Positions 25,110 to 37,300 of a stretch of DNA of 64,000 nt are shown here, piece by piece. Below the pieces are notes generated by a model. That model ran no database searches. It was not told the DNA's origin and saw nothing but the letters and a program-made list of their open reading frames with translations. Each line of letters begins with the position of its first letter. Within the stretch, counting starts at the first letter, position 1. Source of the DNA: Isoetes taiwanensis (Eukaryota > Streptophyta > Lycopodiopsida > Isoetales > Isoetaceae); contig JAJEKV010000412.1 of NCBI GenBank assembly GCA_021234155.1, forward strand, positions 162,069 through 226,068, in the 5' to 3' direction. The position numbers and the translations under genes are program-made.

Positions 25110-25216
25110 ATTTTTGGGTTGCCCCTAGGGGGGCAAGCCCTTGTTTATGTAGGTTTATGGCATATTCTAGGTATATGCCTGTATATGCCAGGAATATGCC
25201 AATGACTGCTCCAAAC
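25110..25216 (-). repeat. Right member of a distant inverted-repeat pair
   Basis: Reverse complement of 17,682-17,793: TTTTTGGGTTGCCCCTAGGG, TTTATGTAGG, GGTATATGCC and the outward end ATGACTGCT. The two arms enclose about 7.3 kb that contains the poly(A) polymerase fragment and three foldback elements. A clear target-site duplication outside the arms was not seen. Confidence 0.75.
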
Positions 25217-25359
25217 TTTGTATCGGGTATAAACTAGCGATGGCCGTTGTTGTTGGGAAGCCACATTGGAAACCGGCTAACCGGTGCTTGGTCATCCTAA
25301 GCAATGATGAAAGAAACCTGGAAAGGGACGCATTCGAAGCTATTTGAGTGATCAGTGAT

Positions 25360-26055
25360 ATGCCAAAGCGAGGGAGTTGCTACTCGTGTCTGTCGTTACT
25401 TCTATCTTGGATGGTTACAATGCTGCATCTTTGCTTATGGCCAAACGGAGACAGGGAAAACCTTCACCATGGAAGGTATACCAATGAATCGAGGAGTATC
25501 GGAATCTAAAAGAGTTGTTTCGTATAACTCCACTGGAAAACAGAAGTCAAGTATGAGATTTATGTGAGTGTCTTAGAGGTTTACAATGAACATATACGTG
25601 ACCTGATTTTCCCATCTATTGTGGGACAACCTATCAAGAAGTAAGTTGCTAAAATATTGAAATATGGAGCATTTTATTTTCAGAATATGCACTAACTCTC
25701 CTGATGGTTTTAAGGTTGGAAGTAAAGCAGGTTCCTGAAGGAGGTCAACATGTCCCAGGTCTGGAAGAAGCTCGAATGCACATCAAAGTTTGGCAAGTAC
25801 TTCAAAATGGAAGTGCAGCAAGGGCTGTTGGAGCCACCAATGCCAAGAAACACAGCAGTCGTTCTCATTGGTTGGTGTCTTTTTGTATCAAATTCTGTTC
25901 TGATACTAATGCTGTCTCTGAACTTGTCTTTTATGTTGGTAGCATGTTATGTGTTAAGGTTAAGGGTGAAGATTTAGCTTTTGGAGAGCGTACACGAAGT
26001 AAATTGTGGCTCATTGACCTCGCTGGGAGTGAAAGAGTGGCAAAAAGTGATGTGC
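25360..26055 (+). pseudogene. Kinesin-14-type motor domain, broken fragment
   Basis: Kinesin-14 proteins are minus-end-directed microtubule motors. Visible motor motifs on the plus strand, in order: VVTSILDGYN; IFAYGQTETGKTFTMEG (P-loop at 25,439-25,462, with Glu replacing the usual Gly in GQTGTGKT); NRGV; LKELFRIT; KYEIYVSVLEVYNEHIRDL; then after an intron LEVKQVPEGGQHVPGLEEAR, VLQNGSAARAVGATNAKKHS and SSRSH (switch I, 25,854-25,868). After a 72-bp intron (25,871-25,942) come MLCVKVKGEDLAFGERTRSK and LWLIDLAGSERVAKSDV (switch II). The first exon needs three frameshifts (after DGYN, after NRGV and before KYEIY). Everything after AKSDV, about the last third of the motor, is missing and replaced by unrelated sequence. 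It is not functional as it stands. Confidence 0.8.
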
Positions 26056-26604
26056 TCTACGGTTCAATTCTGATAACTCCAAGGTTGATTAGAATGCCTT
26101 CTTTGTTCATGAAATTGTGCGCTTTTAAGTTGATGTTTGCAAATATACAAAGCAGCCATGATGCCTATAGTCCAAGTTTACTCCCTGAATTATAAACCAG
26201 AAGTCTAGTTATTGGAGGTGAGTACGGGAATAAGTGCAATGGCACAAACCTTTGAGCTTATAAAATCAGAATTTGCAGTAAGTTTCGGGCTACTTTCAGA
26301 CACATACCTTTCATTTCAAGGAAGAACTTGCACTGGCATGGTTTTGATTTGCTATCCTTACTATAAGTTTTATTTGCCTGCCCCTAGTAACTATCATTTG
26401 TTTCTGGGGCAAACCGCAACTATAAACCCTGAAGTCAACAAATGTGAATCATGTTTGTATTCCGGTGTGCTTGTTTTTTTGGGTTGATGTGTGGCAAGCC
26501 ATGGCTTAACTATTGAAAAAGTATGAAATGGCCACCATATATGAATTTGATTTTTATATGATCCATCATTATGATTAGAAGTCGTAATAAAACTTATAGG
26601 ATTA
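26007..26604 (+). repeat. Direct duplication, copy 1 (kinesin exon end plus flank)
   Basis: Begins inside the kinesin switch II exon (TGGCTCATTGACCTCGC) and ends AAACTTATAGGATTA. Copy 2 lies 1.6 kb downstream at 27,611-28,200 with scattered substitutions and a few small indels. Confidence 0.9.
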
Positions 26605-27610
26605 TTTCTCACTAGTCTTGATATGCTTAAAACCGTGAACTCTGTTGCCAGATGGGAGCTGGATGTCGCCTACTTGGTCTACTTGACCCTGCAATGCTAG
26701 AATACAGCGACAATACTTGGTGGACGAACAATCCAAGGTTGATTACCATCTCAAATTTTACATGAAATGAAAGGTCTTGCAAATGGTTGATGCATAGACA
26801 TAGTTTATGTATGTTTGTGATTCTACAGAATGCTTAGATAGCAAATACATATCTAAGAGGATTCTATATATTGATGGAATAAATTCACAATTTAATTTCC
26901 CTTGCTAGACCTGTATTTGCTAGACTTGTATTTGCTTTATTAGATATATGTCTCCATGTTTAATTAAGTTTGCTTTATTAGATCTATCTTTAAACGCTTC
27001 TGATACAACATCTACAAGCTGGAGAAAACGTTCAACATCCTTCTTATTCCCAGTGTGGATGATGGCAGATCAAAAAAGGAGATGAAAAAGCGAACCTGAT
27101 AATTAAATGATCCAGTTAAAACGTTTTTTTGCTCAAGGAAGGATTAGTGAATTCATTGACCGTGTTGCAACAAGAAGATGGTTAGTTACATTATTGTAAG
27201 TATTTCTGATGCATGTATTATACTAGTAAATGCATTATTTTTATCATAACTCTTACCATGCATGACCAACGCCTGCCAGAGATTGGACAGAAATGCTGTC
27301 TTTTGTTCTTCTTTTGGGTTCTCTCTTCGTCGTGTTTTATCTCTTTCCTTCTTATTCTTCATCCTTTTTGTCTCTCTGTCATGGTCTTCATCAACTTCTT
27401 CTCCCACTTCTAAAGTAGAAACCAAGGTGCGAGTGACATGCTATCCCAAATTTAAATGCTGAGATGCTATTTGGATATTTCTATTAAAAGATGGCTAGTT
27501 TTAGGTCTTTTAGGTTATTAAATATAACATTATTCAATAATTTGTTTTTTCTGCCAATTATGAGTGGCTCGAACCTTAAAACATTATGTACTCTTTGTTC
27601 TATCCCCTGT
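26605..27610. other. Spacer between the two duplicated segments; no gene recognised
   Basis: About 1 kb of A/T-rich sequence, pyrimidine-rich around 27,295-27,400. No further kinesin motor segments were found here. Confidence 0.4.
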
Positions 27611-28200
27611 TGGCTCGTTGACCTTGCTGACTAGTGAAAAAGTGGCAAAAAGTGATGTGCTCTACGGTTCGATTCTGATAACTCCAAGATTGATTAAAAT
27701 GCCTTCTTTGTTCATGAAATTATGTGTTTTTAAGTTGTTGGTTGCAAATATACAAAGCAGCCATGATGTCTATAGTCCAAGTTTACTCCCTGAATTATAA
27801 ACCAAAAGTCTAATTATTGGAGATGAGTACGGGCAATAGCATAAACCTTTGAGCTTAAAAAATGAGAATTTGCAGTAAGTTTCGGGCTACTTTCAGACAC
27901 ATACATTTCATTTCGAGGAAGAACTTGCATTGGCATGGTTTTGATTTGCTATCCTTACTATAAGTTTTATTTGCCTGCCCCTAGTAACTATTATTTGTTT
28001 TTGTGGCAAACCGCAACTATAAACCCTGAAGTCAACAAATGTGAATCATGTTTGTATTTCGGTGTGCTTGTTTCTTTGGGTGATATGTGGCAAGCTATGG
28101 CTTAACTATTGAAAGAGTATGAAATGGCCACCATATATGAATTTGATTTTTATGTGATCCATCATTATGATTAGAAGCCGTAATAAAACTTATAGGATTA
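27611..28200 (+). pseudogene. Direct duplication, copy 2 (kinesin switch II remnant)
   Basis: Repeats 26,007-26,604. The kinesin part is more decayed: LVDLAGSE is reduced to VDLAD followed by a stop (GACTAG), then EKVAKSDV. It ends at the same AGGATTA as copy 1 and then passes into unrelated sequence beginning AGTAACGGGTGCCCGGCG. Confidence 0.85.
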
Positions 28201-28833
28201 AGTAACGGGTGCCCGGCGTTGCCGGGCGTAAATACATTTCTATGTAGGTGGCCATGAAATTTTGAAACATCTTTTCAACAACTTGTTAAATTTAAAAGTA
28301 AATGGGAAATTGTATTAGAAAAAAATACTACGTGTTATGTTCAACAGTTTGGTATGTATTAACATTACAATTGCTATAATAAGATTCCTAGAAGGGGAGG
28401 TGTGATACATGAAGATGTAATTATGATATCATTTTGATGAAATTATGTTGATAAAAAAGCTTTACACCAATAATATTTCAAATGTTGGATTGGTTTTTCT
28501 AAGGTTTAGAGTTTTTGGGGGTTTTTTGTTGCCGAACAAAAAAATAGGGGGTCGTATGATTCTAGAGGAGGTATAATTTTGTAGAGGTTTCTTTTATGGG
28601 ATCGTAGGTTTTGGGACATTGTCTGTTTGAAAAGGATGTACCATATACTCTAACATTGAACATGTAGATTTTTGTGTATATGTATTTAGGATCTAATCTT
28701 AACTGTATGTTGGACCAAGCACATATATTAATTATGGCATCCACTCTAATATTGAACATGACACTTTTATGGTCCAACATGCAAATGATCAAAGCATTAG
28801 AAGCTTTGGTGTGATGACATTGCCTAGGTAATT
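28201..28833. other. Left flank of the retrotransposon array; no gene recognised
   Basis: Starts with a small G/C-rich hairpin (GCCCGGCGTTGCCGGGC, 28,211-28,227) and continues A/T-rich. The last five bases before the first LTR are GTAAT, the candidate left half of a target-site duplication whose partner would lie beyond the window. Confidence 0.5.
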
Positions 28834-29489
28834 GTTGCCCTGCTATGGCAACATGGCAAGGTGCCATCAAATCTTATTCATATTGCAGAAGAAAGAAGAT
28901 ACTATGTTGAAGAACCAAGTGAAGACATTGAACTGGAATCAAGGCCACACATTGAGAGGATCTAAGCATCTAGAAGTTTGGAAGACCCCTGTGAAGTTTG
29001 CAAGCTATGAAAATGGTATTTTTCTCCTTCATGTTGTCATTTCTACTCTATTCCTTCACATTGATCTCATTTCCAACATACCATTACCCTTATTTTGTTT
29101 TTTGCATCTCCACACCCTATACCATTATTCATCTCACAGTCACACATAGCCTCTTGTTCCATAGTTGACCTACCACTACCTAAGGCACAATTTCCAAGAA
29201 AGTTGTTACACCAAAGAGATTGCCTAGCATCAAGTTTCATGTTACTATTCTTCACCACACCATTCCATTATCATGCACTTCACACCAAGTAGCTAAAGCT
29301 AAAAAAGCACTTTTTGCTAGCCAAAATAAAAAAAAAAAGGGAAAAGCTAAGCACGAATTTGCCTAATCACCACTTCTAGGTGACATGGCATGATGGCTCG
29401 ACACACATGTCATCACCTACAAAGCTACTTGGGTCCACCCATTATTTGCTACTTCCATGTGTCATCCACCAAGTTGCCACCTAAGCAAC

Positions 29490-29586
29490 AAGTGTCCACA
29501 TCACCACATCACTCCACACCATTACATCACTCAACATCATTACATCATTCTACATCATCACATCACTTTACATCATCAAATGATGA
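29490..29586 (+). repeat. ACATCAYY minisatellite inside the LTR
   Basis: Imperfect 10-12-bp units (CACATCAC, TTACATCACT, CAACATCATT, TACATCATC) repeat about ten times, about 20% into the LTR. Equivalent stretches occur in LTR2 (about 34,190-34,285), LTR3 (42,934-43,028), LTR4 (47,652-47,746) and LTR5 (56,405-56,499). It lies upstream of the presumed TATA box, so it is in U3 and could be an enhancer-like repeat; that is inference. Confidence 0.7.
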
Positions 29587-30111
29587 CTAGGCAAGTTTTG
29601 ACCAAACCCAAAAAGTTGGTCAAGCATAAGATTGAAATGCTTGGAAAATGAGCCTATTAGCCTTGTTCTTCCTCCTTGCCACCTCATTCTAAACCTATTG
29701 CCAAAAAATCATTTTGACTAGGGGAAAAGATGGTTGCCAACCCTTAAGTGCCACATCATCATCATTTTTGCCACCTCACCAAGTCCCATGCCTAGTCACT
29801 CCATTTATTTTGCCACAAAAAAATCAAAGTATTGCATTCAAAAATTTGATGATACCACCGGTAGCCCTCATGAAATCATGCCACGGCACAAACATTTTCC
29901 AAAAAAAAGAGTTTATATTGACCTTCTAAATGGCTTCCTTGGGAAACGTGCCTCATTGTAAAAAATGGTAAAACCTACCTACATCTACCCCCCATCTATC
30001 TACCCTCTCATCCTCTGCCAAGTGGCGTCCCCCCTGGCATGCCAAGTCGAAACACGGCCGAAGCTTGGCGTGGGAGGAGACCACGTAATCAATAAACAGG
30101 AAAATGGATCT

Positions 30112-30120
30112 CTATTTATA
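30112..30120 (+). promoter_or_regulatory. Presumed LTR TATA box
   Basis: CTATTTATA in the context GGATCTCTATTTATACC, preceded at about 30,081 by CCACGTAATC and AATAAA. It is the best TATA-like element in the LTR and is conserved at 34,811, 43,556, 48,272 and 57,021 in the other LTRs. Transcription would start about 30 bp downstream. Confidence 0.5.
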
Positions 30121-31286
30121 CCTTGGTCGACTTTTTCATTCCTGCCTGTGGGATAATTGTTCTTGAGAAAAACTCCGAACCCTAAAATCTAACTTGCCAA
30201 GAACCTGTTTTTTCTTCGATCGAACTAAGCAATCATTGCATTGGCTAACCATTTTGTCCTGCTGCACACAAAGAAACACCCAAACCGACCAGAATCATAG
30301 CCAAGACTACGAATTTGCCAAGATCCGTAGGAAACAGAGTTTTTTAAAAAGGGGATTTGTTCGACAGAGAAATTTGTGGGCTTTTGCGCAATTCAAAGAT
30401 GAAGTACCTGAAGAGTGAAGTCGGAATTGATGCTGAGAGATCCTCCTGCCTTAAGAAATCAATCCTGAGGCATATTATGATCGATTTGTATCCAAAAAAT
30501 TCATGATTTGTGTATTTTAGAGATGTCCTGTTGATTGATCATCCTGATCATTAGCATGATATCAAATGTGATGACTCTGTTTCCAGTTGAATGAAAATCT
30601 GACCTTGGAAAATATCATTTGTTGCGTGTGCATTTGAATTAACTTGAAAAATAAAAAAAAACTACATATCTGTATCTGGTTGCATTCGAGGCTCTAGTTG
30701 CATTTAGTACAATCATTTGGGAAAGGAAAAGTTAGAAAAGAAAAAAAAAGGGGAGGATCAATCTCCTAATGTTTCAAAGTTTGTCTCATTCTTTCTATAG
30801 ATATTTGATGCTTAGACATGTTTTTTAAATCACACACTGATTTTTTGACCTTGAAAACAGCATGCACCTATTGTGCAGGTCCTATGTTCACTGTCAAAAT
30901 TTAGTTGAATCAAAAATTCATCATCATTTTCATTTGGCAAAATTTAGTGCACTGTCCAATCCATTGACTGGTTTCTGACTTAGTCAAGAATCAATATTCC
31001 TCACCAACTGTGGAGATTTTTTGCACAGACTTTCTACAACACTTTTTACAAATATCATGACATCATGCTATGCTTATTTGGGCTCAAAATGTCGGATGCA
31101 TTGGTTTCTGTGCTTGTTTGAAGCTTTTTTAGCTTTAGGGAAACTAGTGAAATCTTGTTTTCTAGAGGTCTAAACACAGATATCCCAGCACAGAGTGATC
31201 ACCTCAAGTGATCTGGAGGTCCTAGACCAAGACTATTACTTCTTTGACCTGAGGTTGGTGGTTTAGCGGGTTTGCCATCAACATTT

Positions 31287-31306
31287 TGGAGGTCCTACCG
31301 AGATTT
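31287..31306 (+). promoter_or_regulatory. Primer-binding site, copy A (tRNA-Gln)
   Basis: TGGAGGTCCTACCGAGATTT starts three bases (TTT) after the LTR. Its reverse complement ends in GGTAGGACCT plus CCA, as expected for a eukaryotic tRNA-Gln acceptor and T-arm. The same 20 nt occur in all five copies. Confidence 0.8.
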
Positions 31307-31326
31307 CCACCGGTTTTGAAGAACTC

Positions 31327-33031
31327 ATGGCTCCTAGAGGAAGAAATGAACAACAAGAAGCCCCAGAATCATTGGAACCACAAGGAGTACCTGTTGCAAC
31401 TGTGGTGCAGCCAAATTGTGCAATCCCACAGTATTTTGAGCTAAGTTTGCCCATTACTCCACCCATATTTGAACCAACTATGAATGCTAACCATTTTTCA
31501 AAGTATTTGATGAATATTATAGAGATTATGGTTGTAAAAGGGGCTGTAGATTCTCCGAGTTTAAGAGATGCATGAAATCTGATGAGGCATATGCTTGGTG
31601 TGAGCATGTGACCTCGTTATGGGTCTTGATACATATGAGAGTCTTGTGCAGCAATTTTTGGCTAGGTTTGGCAAACTATCTGCCCCTCAAGAATTAGCAA
31701 ATGAGCTACAAACTTTTTGCATAAGGGCAGGTGAAAGTATCAACCACTATGTGGAGAGGTTAGTGCATATTTGAGAAAATGCCAAAAGAGTCAGGTACCT
31801 ACTCCCACACTCTATTTCGTAGCTGCTTTCATTAAAGGACTGTCACCAAGGCCTAAGGTGCACAGAAAGATGCTAAAAATTCAAAATCAGGAAGGTTTTG
31901 ATACCATACACAAAGTTTTTGAAAAGGCAATTAAAATCTCTAATGATATGTCTTTTCTGCCTGATAATCATGTGAACCATTGTGCTGACCCTTTTTATCC
32001 AGATTGTGAGCAGGAGTATGAGCATGTGCCTGTGTATGCAGTGCAAAAAGAAAGAAGAAAATCCAAAGATGAAGAAGCTACACCTAAAATCAGTGAATCC
32101 AAGAGTGAGATGGCCAAAATGTCTGAGACCATTGCAGAGCTAACCAAACAACTTTTGGAGTTGAAGAAAAAAAAAAAACTTATCCTCCTTGTGCACATTG
32201 TTTCAAAGATACTCATCCTTCCGATATTTGCTATTACGGGGCATGCTTAAAATGTGGAAAAAAAAAGGTCATTTTGGAAAGATCTGCCCCTGTGTGCAAT
32301 TTCTGCAAGGAAATAGGTCATCTTGAGGACAAATGTTTTGTTAAAGAATACTTTGACAAGGGACAAAGGCAAGAAATTGGAAGGGACATCCGCCATTAGG
32401 TTTGTAGAGGAATATGAGGAGCGGGGAGGAGATCATGGTGGTGCAAACAAGAAAAATGGTGGAAAGTGGAACACCTGCAGATAAAAGTATGAGCAAGAAC
32501 ATTCTGCCAACAGAGAAGTTCAGGTAATAGCTCCACCTCCTTTTGAGAAGTTTAATAAAAAGGACAAAGAGTTAGATGAGCTAGATATGATCCTAAAAAG
32601 TTCTAAAGTAAGCATAGATCTCCTCACGCTTCTCAGAATTGCACCTAGCTATAGAGAGAAAATATTGAGGTCTAATAATGTTGAACAAATTTCATTTGCT
32701 GATGTGCATGAGACAGAGAAAGTTATATTAACTCAAGAAGAAAAAGATCCAGGTGCCTTCACATGCTCAGCTAGTTTAGGTAACTTGCATTTATCTAGAG
32801 TCTTGCTAGATGGAGGCTCTCCACTAAATGTTATGCCTCAGCATGTAATGAAGAAGTGTGGTCTTGCTGTCACTCAACCATCACCTGTCATATTAAGGTC
32901 ATTCTCCAATGCTAAAATAAAACCCATAGGACTAGTGACAAAGGTGCCAATAGAAATTGAAGGTATAATTGTTGAGGCCAGTTTCATAGTTGTGGCTTTT
33001 GAAGATAATTGTGATGTGACTGACATATATG
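31327..33031 (+). pseudogene. Copy A: Gag plus truncated protease (deletion derivative)
   Basis: Gag begins MAPRGRNEQQEAPESLEPQG. The frame is interrupted at several CAG/CTG positions (for example TCTCCGAG near 31,550 and GACCTCGTTATGG near 31,610) and in an A-run near 32,165, against the clean copy C. Gag forms the particle and the CCHC knuckles bind RNA; the protease with its DGGS active site (about 32,810) would process it. The protease stops after VTDIY: at 33,031/33,032 the coding sequence jumps directly to the element's 3' non-coding region. The archaeal-type RNase H, RT, RNase H and integrase are all absent. Any movement would depend on enzymes from full copies such as B, D or E. Confidence 0.85.
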
Positions 33032-33534
33032 CCACCTGATACATTCCATCCATTTTCATCTGCCTTTGTTCCATTCTCATCTAGCCCTTGCTTCCCAAAT
33101 CATTTTCAAAAAAGAGAGAACACAGCTTGCTACCTTCCATAAGCCTTCCATAAAGGTGGCTCAAGTTTTAGAAAAAGATAAAAATACTCCCAACTCAAGT
33201 CACTGTTCCTGCTCCACACATCTTTCAAGAGAAGTCAAACAAGTCAAGTCAGGTCACGAGTCAAGTCACTCTCAAAATCAAGTCCCTGTTCCAGCTCCAT
33301 ACAAACATCCTTCTGAAGACATTCACTCAAGCATCATTCACATTACTATGTCCATCTGCACAGACTTTCTCCAACTTCATTTCCATTTTTTTCATCTCTT
33401 TTTATCACTTTTGTTTGCCCATATTCTCAATTTTTTTCATTCTCTTGCACTACCATCATTACTCTTCCTGTCATATTCCATTTTTGCTCACAAGGCTGAG
33501 GGGACCAGCCATTTCTTTTCCTTGTTTAGCATGA
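33032..33534 (+). other. 3' internal region of copy A
   Basis: Corresponds to 41,775-42,275 of copy B and runs from the deletion junction to LTR2. A purine-rich AAGGCTGAGGGGA lies about 30 nt before the LTR. An open frame continues across it (see 41,686-42,240). Confidence 0.75.
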
Positions 33535-35980
33535 TGTTGCCCCTGCTATGGCAACATGGCAAGGTGCCATCAAATCTTATTCATATTGCAGAAGAAAGAA
33601 GATACTATGTTGAAGAACCAAGTGAAGACATTGAACTGGAATCAAGGCCACACATTGAGAGGATCTAAGCATCTAGAAGTTTGGAAGACCCTGTGAAGTT
33701 TGCAAGCTATGAAAATGGTATTTTTTCTCCTTCATGTTGTCATTTCTACTCTATTCCTTCACATTGATCTCATTTCCAACATACCATTACCCTTATTTTG
33801 TTTTTGCATCTCCACACCCTATACCATTATTCATCTCACACATAGCGTCTTGTTCCATAGTTGACCTACCACTACCTAAGGCACAATTTCCAAGAAAGTT
33901 GTTACACCAAAGAGATTGCCTAGCATCAAGTTTCATGTTACTATTCTTCACCACACCATTCCATTATCATGCACTTCACACCAAGTAGCTAAAGCTAAAA
34001 AACACTTTTGCTAGCCAAAAAAAAAAAAAAAAAAAAGGGAAAAGCTAAGCACGAATTTGCCTAATCACCACTTCTAGGTGACATGGCATGATGGCTCGAC
34101 ACACATGTCATCACCTACAAAGCTACTTGGGTCCACCCATTATTTGCTACTTCCATGTGTCATCCACCAAGTTGCCACCTAAGCAACAAGTGTCCACATC
34201 ACCACATCACTCCACACCATTACATCACTCAACATCATTACATCATTCTACATCATCACATCACTTTACATCATCAAATGATGACTAGGCAAGTTTTGAC
34301 CAAACCCAAAAAGTTGGTCAACCATAAGATTGAAATGCTTGGAAAATGAGCCTATTAGCCTTGTTCTTCCTCCTTGCCACCTCATTCTAAACCTATTGCC
34401 AAAAAATCATTTTGACTAGGGGAAAAGATGGTTGCCAACCCTTAAGTGCCACATCATCATCATTTTGCCACCTCACCAAGTCCCATGCCTAGTCACTCCA
34501 TTTATTTTGCCACAAAAAAATCAAAGTATTGCATTCGAAAATTTGATGATACCACCTGGTAGCCCTCATGAAATCATGCCACCTGGCACAAACATTTTTC
34601 AAAAAAGAATTTATATTGACCTTCTAAATGGCTTCCTTGGGAAACGTGCCTCATTGTAAAAAATGGTAAAACCTACCTACATCTACCCCCCCATCTATCT
34701 ACCCTCTCATCCTCTGCCAAGTGGCGTCCCCCCTGGCATGCCAAGTCGAAACACGAGCCGAGCTTGGCGTGGGAGGAGACCACGTAATCAATAAACAGGA
34801 AAATGGATCTCTATTTATACCTTGGTCGACTTTTTCATTCCTGCCTGTGGGATAATTGTTCTTGAGAAAAACTCCGAACCCTAAAATCTAACTTGCCGAG
34901 AACCTGTTTTTTCTTCGATCGAACTAAGCAATCATTGCATTGGCTAACCATTTTGTCCTGCTGCACACAAAGAAACACCCAAACCGACCAGAATCATAGC
35001 CAAGACTCTGAATTTGCCAAGATCTGGCCGGAAACAGAGTTTTTTAAAAAGGGGATTTGTTCGACAGAGAAATTTGTGGGCTTTTGTGCGATTCAAAGAC
35101 GAAGTACCTGAAGAGTGAAGTCGGAATTGATGCTGAGAGATCCTCCTGCCTTAAGAAATCAATCCTGAGGCATATTATGATCGATTTGTATCCAAAAAAT
35201 TCATGATTTGTGTATTTTAGAGATGTCCTGTTGATTGATCATCCTGATCATTAGCATGATATCAAATGTGATGACTCTGTTTCCAGTTGAATGAAAATCT
35301 GACCTTGGAAAATATCATTTGTTGCGTGTGCATTTGAATTAACTTGAAAAATAAAAAAAAACTACATATCATTCGAGGCTCTAGTTGCATTTAGTACAAT
35401 CATTTGGGAAAGGAAAAGTTAGAAAAGAAAAAAAAAGGGGGAGGATCAATCTCCTAATGTTTCAAAGTCTGTCTCATTCTTTCTATAGATATTTGATGCT
35501 TAGACATATTTTTTAAATCACACACTGATTTTTTGACCTTGAAAACAGCATGCACCTATTGTGCAGGTCCTATGTTCACTGTCAAAATTTAGTTGAATCA
35601 AAAATTCATCATCATTTTCATTTGGCAAAATTTAGTGCACTGTCCAGTCCATTGACTGGTTTCTGACTTAGTCAAGAATCAATATTCCTCACCAACTGTG
35701 GAGATTTTTTGCACAGACTTTCTACAACACTTTTTACACATATCATGACATCATGCTATGCTTATTTGGGCTCAAAATGTCGGATGCATTGGTTTCTGTG
35801 CTTGTTTGAACAGGACTAGCTTTTTTAGCTTTAGGGAAACTAGTGAAATCTTGTTTTCTAGAGGTCTAAACACAGATATCCCAGCACAGAGTGATCACCT
35901 CAAGTGATCTGGAGGTCCTAGACCAAGACTATTACTTCTTTGACCTGAGGTTGGTGGTTTAGCCAGGTTTGCCGTCAACA
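33535..35980 (+). repeat. LTR2 (shared by copies A and B)
   Basis: 2,446 bp, TGTTGCCCC...GTCAACA. It serves as the 3' LTR of A and the 5' LTR of B. Private features include TCATATTTTTTAAATC-type sequence near 35,505 (ACATATTTT rather than ACATGTTTT) and a pure poly(A) run near 34,018. Confidence 0.9.
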
Positions 35981-35983
35981 TTT

Positions 35984-36003
35984 TGGAGGTCCTACCGAGA
36001 TTT
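35984..36003 (+). promoter_or_regulatory. Primer-binding site, copy B (tRNA-Gln)
   Basis: Same 20 nt as in copy A, again three bases after the LTR. Confidence 0.8.
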
Positions 36004-37300
36004 CCACTGGTTTTCAAGAACTCATGGCTCCTAGAGGAAGAAATGAACAACAAGAAGCCCTAGAATCATTGGAACCACAAGGAGTACTCTGTTGTAAAGC
36101 GTGGTGCAGCCAAATTGTGCAATCCCACAAGTATTTTGAGCTAAGTTTGCCCATTACTCCACCCATATTTGAACCAACTATGAATGCTAACCATTTTCGA
36201 AAGTATTTGATGAATATTATAGAGATTATGGTTGTAAAAAAGGGCTGTAGATTCTCCGAGTTTAAGAGATGCATGAAATCGATGAGGCATATGCTTGGTG
36301 TGAGCATGTGACCCCGAGTTATGGGTCTTGATACATATGAGAGTCTTGTGCAGCAATTTTTGGCTAGGTTTGGCAAACTATCCCCCTCAAGAATTAGCAA
36401 ATGAGCTACAAACTTTTTGCATAAGGGCAGGTGAAAGTATCAACCACTATGTGGAGAGGTTTAGTGCATATTTGAGAAAATGCCAAAAGAGAGGTACCTA
36501 CTCCCACACACTCTATTTCGTAGCTGCTTTCATTAAAGGATCTGTCACCAAGGCCTAAGGTGCACTGAGAAAGATGCTAAAAATTCAAAATCAGGAAGGT
36601 TTTGATACCATACACAAAGCTTTTGAAAAGGCAACTAAAATCTCTAATGATATGTCTTTTCGCACGATAATCATGTGAACCATTGTGTGACCCTTTTTTA
36701 TCCAGATTGTGAGCGGGGAGTATGAGCATGTGCCTGTGTATGCAAATTGCAAAAAAGAAAGAAGAAAATCCAAAGATGAAGAAGCTACACCTAAAATCGG
36801 TGAATCCAAGAGTGAGATGGCCAAAATGTTCCGAGACCATTGCAGAGCTAACCAAACAACTTTTGGAGTTGAAGAACAAAGAAAAAAAACTTATCCTCCT
36901 TGTGCACATTGTTTCAAAGATACTCATCCTTCTCGATATTTGCTATTACAGGGCATGCTTAAAATGTGGAAAAAAGGTCATTTTGGAAAGATCCGCCCTC
37001 AGGTGCAATTTCTGCAAGGAAATAGGTCATCTTGAGGACAAATGTTTTGTTAAAGAATACTTTGACAAGCGGGACAAAGGCAAGAAATTGGAAGGGACAT
37101 CTGCCATTAGGTTTGTAGAGGAATATGAGGAGCAGGAGGAGATCATGGTGGTGCAAACAAGAAAAAATGGTGGAAAGTGGAACACCGCAGATAAAAGTAT
37201 GAGCAAGAACATTCCCTCCAACAGAGAGAAGTTCAGGTAATAGCTCCACCTCCTTTTTGAGAAGTTTAATAAAAAGGACAAAGAGTTAGATGAGCTAGAT

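Larger units (their letters stand above)
28834..31283 (+). repeat. LTR1 (5' LTR of copy A)
   Basis: 2,450 bp, starting TGTTGCCCTGC and ending GCCATCAACA; TGTTG/CAACA form a perfect 5-bp inverted end. The left boundary is defined by loss of similarity to the other copies at 28,834. It carries a poly(A) stretch, an ACATCA-rich minisatellite, a TATA-like element and a long presumed R/U5 region of about 1.1 kb. Confidence 0.9.

Noticed and set aside
29490-29586. CRISPR-like array from the regularly repeated ACATCA units
   Set aside because: Units are 10-12 bp without unique spacers, inside a plant LTR.
29390-29590. Short His/Ser-rich frames repeated in every LTR
   Set aside because: They are translations of the ACATCA minisatellite in the LTR, upstream of the presumed promoter.
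33032-33535. LTR start at TGATACATTCC (33,037 and equivalents)
   Set aside because: Similarity of the first LTR to the others begins at TGTTG (28,834), which pairs with the terminal CAACA. The TGATAC segment is internal.
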